This document shows, one piece after another, positions 61,799 to 64,000 of a stretch of 64,000 nucleotides of DNA (position 1 is its first letter; each line of letters begins with the position of its first letter). The stretch spans positions 87,366-151,365 of the forward strand of contig NZ_WJXB01000009.1 of the NCBI RefSeq assembly GCF_009664975.1, given 5' to 3'. Origin of the DNA: Paenibacillus monticola. GTDB taxonomy: Bacteria; Bacillota; Bacilli; Paenibacillales; Paenibacillaceae. Below the pieces are notes generated by a model. It worked only from the letters and a program-made list of their open reading frames with translations. It was not told the origin of the DNA and did not search any database. The position numbers and the translations under genes are program-made.

Positions 61799-62458
61799 AT
61801 GCGTAAATTTTCCTATTTAATCATACTTGCAGGAATACTTGTTATGCTGTTCCCCAAAGCTAATGAATGGTATAACGACTGGCAGCAGCAGAAACTTTTG
61901 GACGAGGCGGAACAGAGTTATAGTAACACTGCTCCAGCCGCGGTTGATCCTGATCTGAAAAGTAAATATGCCGAGGTAACCCAACTGCTCTCAGAAGAAT
62001 CTTCATTGGATGAGCAGCCTCCGAGTGATACTCCTGTAAAGGCGGAACCTCAAGTCGTGCTCGGGGGAAATGTAATTGCGTTAATCGAAATTGATAAGAT
62101 CAATCTGTTGCTGCCTGTGCTTGAGGGGGCGACGAAAGCCAATATGAAGCATGCAGCTACACATATGAAGGAAACAACACCTATCGGTCAGATTGGCAAT
62201 GCCGCTATAGCAGCACATAGAGCCAGAACGACAGGCAGATTGTTTAATAGATTGAATGAGGTTGCAGTAGGCGATATTATCACCGTGAAGACAAGCGAAC
62301 AAGCGTACAACTATGAAGTATACAAAATATCTATCGTCGAGCCTACGGATGTTTCTGTGTTAAATGGGAATAACAAAGACAAAATTCTTACACTGATTAC
62401 GTGTGACCCACTAGTAAATCCCACACATCGTCTAATTGTACAAGCCAAACTACCCTAA
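61799..62458 (+). CDS. Sortase, class D-like
   Basis: 219 residues. One N-terminal membrane helix (FSYLIILAGILVMLFPKA), a low-complexity link, and a sortase domain with His near residue 140 in AAIAAHRARTTGRLFNRLNE, Cys near 201 in ILTLITCDPLVNPTHR and the conserved Arg in THRLIVQAKLP. The TLITC pattern and small size suit the class D sortases of endospore formers, which attach LPxTA-type proteins to the wall. No protein with an obvious LPxTG/LPxTA tail occurs in this window. The start is ATG 61799, with GGAGG (61786-61790) eight bases before; GTG 61790 is rejected. Glycosyltransferases upstream and a c-di-GMP-controlled gene follow. Confidence 0.9.
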   Translation: MRKFSYLIILAGILVMLFPKANEWYNDWQQQKLLDEAEQSYSNTAPAAVDPDLKSKYAEVTQLLSEESSLDEQPPSDTPVKAEPQVVLGGNVIALIEIDKINLLLPVLEGATKANMKHAATHMKETTPIGQIGNAAIAAHRARTTGRLFNRLNEVAVGDIITVKTSEQAYNYEVYKISIVEPTDVSVLNGNNKDKILTLITCDPLVNPTHRLIVQAKLP

Positions 62459-62577
62459 CAGGCATAATGTCATAAAATAGAAAGTTTCAAAAATTTATTA
62501 TAAAATAATGGAAATCTAGCAGTATACGTCTTGAATCTAGGCGTAAATATGGTAGTATATAACTATAAAAGCTAAGC

Positions 62578-62656
62578 ACGATAACGGCAAACCTATCGAA
62601 AGATAGGGACGCAAAGCTAAAGGGCCTTCCCGACAGGATGGCAGCCAGCTACCGAA
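62578..62656 (+). ncRNA. c-di-GMP-I (GEMM) riboswitch, first copy
   Basis: The conserved core is present: CGGCAAACC, the P2 hairpin CTATC-GAAA-GATAG with the GAAA tetraloop, GGACGCAAAGC, and the P3 segment ending ATGGCAGCCAGCTACCG. P1 is short (CGG with CCG). It is identical to the second copy over 79 bases. It is followed by a terminator that includes its AGCC, consistent with transcriptional control. Confidence 0.95.
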
Positions 62657-62672
62657 TGAAGAGGCTTTTTTT
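62643..62672 (+). terminator. Terminator overlapping the first c-di-GMP aptamer
   Basis: AGCC (62643-62646), part of the aptamer's GGCAGCC, can pair with GGCT (62663-62666), followed by a run of seven T. The stem is short, and because it uses aptamer bases it should compete with ligand-bound aptamer folding, which would favour an ON switch. This is inference. Confidence 0.6.
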
Positions 62673-62736
62673 GTTTGTTCCTTGTCCAAGAATCTAGCAT
62701 TCTTCCTAGTACATTTAAAGGATAGATAAAGCTTTT

Positions 62737-62815
62737 ACGATAACGGCAAACCTATCGAAAGATAGGGACGCAAAGCTAAAGGGCCTTCCCGACAGGATGG
62801 CAGCCAGCTACCGAA
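62737..62815 (+). ncRNA. c-di-GMP-I (GEMM) riboswitch, second copy
   Basis: The same 79 bases as the first aptamer (start CGATAACGG, end CTACCGAA). It is followed immediately by AAAAGGGG (62814-62821) and a TTG start, so it probably acts on translation: SD bases directly adjoin the P1 strand. No terminator follows. Confidence 0.95.
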
Positions 62816-62821
62816 AAGGGG
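62814..62821 (+). promoter_or_regulatory. Ribosome site deciding the TTG start
   Basis: AAAAGGGG, eight bases before TTG 62830. It abuts the second aptamer, whose last two bases it shares, and supports the TTG over the ATG at 62797, which lies inside the aptamer. Confidence 0.75.
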
Positions 62822-62829
62822 TTTTATCA

Positions 62830-63639
62830 TTGAAGAAATTTTATCTCATGTTATTGACGATATTTGTAATGGCTACTTCTGTTCAGTTAACTTCAGCTCA
62901 AGCTGCGGGCATAGAAACGGGTTGGCTCAATACATCGCAATTAAACCAAGGCATTATCGGAGTTCAATATGATGTACCGAAAGACAAACGGATCAAACTT
63001 ATGATCACCAAAGGCAGTAGCAGCTACACTTATAATCTTTATGCTTCTGGACAAACTGAAATCTTCCCATTGCAACAAGGTAATGGATCTTATAAAGTCT
63101 CCGTTCTTGAGAACACAACGGGTAACAAATACAAAGCTCTATATTCTGAAGTAGTGGACTTATCTTTAAATGATGCGAATGCAGTATATTTAAGCTCAGT
63201 TCAGAATGTGAAATGGAGTTCTTCTAATAAAGCTATTCTTAAGGCAAAACAACTTACCCTAGGTAAGTCAACAGATCAAGAAAAGGTTAAAGCAATCTAT
63301 AATTACATCGTTGCTAATGTGCAATATGATTATTCACTGGCTAGCAGTGTAACAACTGACTATATCCCTAACATTGACAATACCCTGGCCAGCAAAAAAG
63401 GTATTTGTTACGATTACTCTTCATTATTTGCCGCAATGCTTCGCAGCGTAGATGTTCCAGCTAAATTGGTCATGGGAAACTCCACTTATGTTACTCAATA
63501 CCATGCGTGGAATGAAGTCCTTCTTAATGGCAAATGGGTTACTATTGATACAACGGTTGATGCTGGTTTGGTTAAGAGCAATAAAGCCGTAGAACTGATC
63601 AAGAATTCTAGTAAATATACGGCAGTCAAATACTACTAA
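62830..63639 (+). CDS. Secreted transglutaminase-like protein under c-di-GMP control
   Basis: 269 residues. The signal peptide is at about 1-26 (KKFYLMLLTIFVMATSVQL, then TSAQAAG). After a beta-rich region (about 30-130) comes a transglutaminase-like/papain-fold domain with Cys near 193 in KKGICYDYSSLFAAMLRSVD, His near 225 in VTQYHAWNEVLL and Asp near 240 in VTIDTTVDAG. Such domains act as proteases, peptide or isopeptide-forming enzymes, or cell-wall enzymes; the reaction here is unknown. The start is TTG 62830 (leading to MKKFYL) rather than the ATG at 62797. Two identical c-di-GMP-I aptamers precede the gene, so its level must follow the second messenger. The nearest known functional parallel is c-di-GMP control of sortase substrates and surface proteases in Clostridioides (family knowledge). 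Confidence 0.9.
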   Translation: MKKFYLMLLTIFVMATSVQLTSAQAAGIETGWLNTSQLNQGIIGVQYDVPKDKRIKLMITKGSSSYTYNLYASGQTEIFPLQQGNGSYKVSVLENTTGNKYKALYSEVVDLSLNDANAVYLSSVQNVKWSSSNKAILKAKQLTLGKSTDQEKVKAIYNYIVANVQYDYSLASSVTTDYIPNIDNTLASKKGICYDYSSLFAAMLRSVDVPAKLVMGNSTYVTQYHAWNEVLLNGKWVTIDTTVDAGLVKSNKAVELIKNSSKYTAVKYY

Positions 63640-63670
63640 GAGCAGTTAAAATATTATAAGAACAAATAGA

Positions 63671-63702
63671 CAACCAGCTTAATTATTAAGCTGGTTGTTT
63701 TT
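63671..63702 (+). terminator. Terminator after the transglutaminase-like gene
   Basis: CAACCAGCTTAA pairs perfectly with TTAAGCTGGTTG around three bases, followed by TTTTTC. Confidence 0.95.
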
Positions 63703-63716
63703 CTTTTGATTAGGGG

Positions 63717-63746
63717 TTGCTTTTACACTAGTAGATAGGGTATTAT
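63717..63746 (+). promoter_or_regulatory. rRNA operon promoter P1
   Basis: TTGCTT (63717-63722), an 18-base spacer and TATTAT (63741-63746), the first of two tandem promoters before a ribosomal RNA operon. Confidence 0.6.
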
Positions 63747-63802
63747 AAGTGAGCGCTGTTGGAAGAGCGGACAAGCAAATGAATTAACAAGAAATAAAAA
63801 GC

Positions 63803-63831
63803 TTGCTTTTCTAAACACCGTATGATATATT
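63803..63831 (+). promoter_or_regulatory. rRNA operon promoter P2
   Basis: TTGCTT (63803-63808), a 17-base spacer and TATATT (63826-63831). It lies 86 bases after P1, the spacing typical of tandem rrn promoters in Bacillus. Confidence 0.65.
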
Positions 63832-63839
63832 ATAAGAGT

Positions 63840-64000
63840 TGCTGGTGAGACATTAAAAGCCTACAACGAGAATTTGATCTTTGAAAACTGAACAACGAGT
63901 GAGTGGGATTTTACGAAAGTAAAATCCAAAAGAAGATGAGTTTCACGGCATTTATGCTGAGTGAACTTGTCGGTTAGAGAATGTAAATTCTCGTCAGATG
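63840..64000 (+). ncRNA. rRNA operon leader, truncated by the window end
   Basis: The boxA-like element is TGATCTTTGAAAAC (63875-63888), part of the well-known TTTGAAAACTGAACAAC stretch of Bacillales rrn leaders. Then come a perfect 9-bp hairpin with GAAA tetraloop (63906-63927: GGATTTTAC/GTAAAATCC) and another with arms GAGAAT/ATTCTC (63977-63992). No 16S start (AGAGTTTGATC) is present before base 64000, so the 16S gene should begin just beyond. The stretch 63640-64000 otherwise holds only the preceding terminator and the promoters. Confidence 0.8.

Larger units (their letters stand above)
62459..62829. other. Leader region with duplicated riboswitch
   Basis: 371 bases without a gene. In order: AT-rich sequence with a possible promoter (TTGAAT 62531, TATATA near 62556), the first c-di-GMP-I aptamer, a terminator, about 65 bases with nothing recognised, the second aptamer and a ribosome site. 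The two aptamers repeat exactly at a distance of 159 bases. Confidence 0.85.

Noticed and set aside
62459..62577. Small gene between the sortase gene and the riboswitch
   Set aside because: No start with a ribosome site and no frame of useful length.
62578..62815. Long identical repeats as an insertion sequence or CRISPR
   Set aside because: Only two copies, no spacers, no transposase or target duplication; both are c-di-GMP-I aptamers.
61799..63639. Transglutaminase-like protein as the sortase substrate
   Set aside because: It ends in SKYTAVKYY, with no LPxTG/LPxTA motif, hydrophobic tail or basic end.

Overview
The window looks like chromosomal DNA from a Paenibacillus-type member of the Bacillales. 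The evidence is moderate GC, strong AGGAGG-type ribosome sites with frequent GTG and TTG starts, and a typical Firmicute gene set: YneF, bacilliredoxin, an AcnA-type aconitase, an LCP protein, DUF58 plus transglutaminase, a guanine riboswitch before a purine permease, c-di-GMP-I riboswitches, and GH5 subfamily 1 plus CBM3. This is inference from gene content; no 16S sequence lies inside the window. I see no insertion sequence, prophage, CRISPR array or tRNA. Genes are densely packed, and most convergent ends share one bidirectional terminator.

Layout. 1-1264: the end of an ECF sigma factor and its zinc-dependent anti-sigma partner. 1355-9115: HI0933-type flavoprotein, KinB-like sensor kinase, bacilliredoxin, nadE, an alpha/beta hydrolase, acpS and mutY. 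9275-16738: sodA, a GNAT acetyltransferase, lepB, queG-ogt, yneF, folE, a second superoxide dismutase fused to DUF2935, and a membrane-anchored hydrolase. 16984-22569: an IclR regulator with its own operator, a secreted cellulase, and aconitase. 22775-29810: amidase, ddl, a small unknown, uvsE, fabI, an inositol monophosphatase, a small unknown, and a secreted SGNH hydrolase. 29883-39116: def, two unknown genes, a glutamate-1-semialdehyde aminomutase, an LCP protein, bcp, and a 1430-residue activase/dehydratase-like protein. 39187-46994: DinB, a marR-transporter pair, a zinc ribbon protein, a WYL regulator, a second transporter, DedA, and a polysaccharide deacetylase. 47076-54381: DUF58 plus transglutaminase, guaA, and pbuG under PurR-like boxes and a guanine riboswitch.

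54527-63639 is the most distinctive part. Two large GT-C membrane glycosyltransferases carry sugar-binding-like modules. They are followed by a GtrB-like polyprenyl-phosphate glycosyltransferase, a GtrA-like membrane protein and a class D-like sortase. Next come two c-di-GMP-I riboswitches, identical over 79 bases, in front of a secreted transglutaminase-like protein. Together they suggest a surface glycosylation and wall-modification locus whose last gene answers to c-di-GMP. The window ends inside the leader of a ribosomal RNA operon, with two tandem promoters, a boxA-like element and two hairpins; the 16S gene should begin just beyond base 64000.

Where an in-frame start with a well-spaced ribosome site lies downstream of the longest open frame, I used it and said so. 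Every regulatory site was found by eye and has not been tested by search or alignment.
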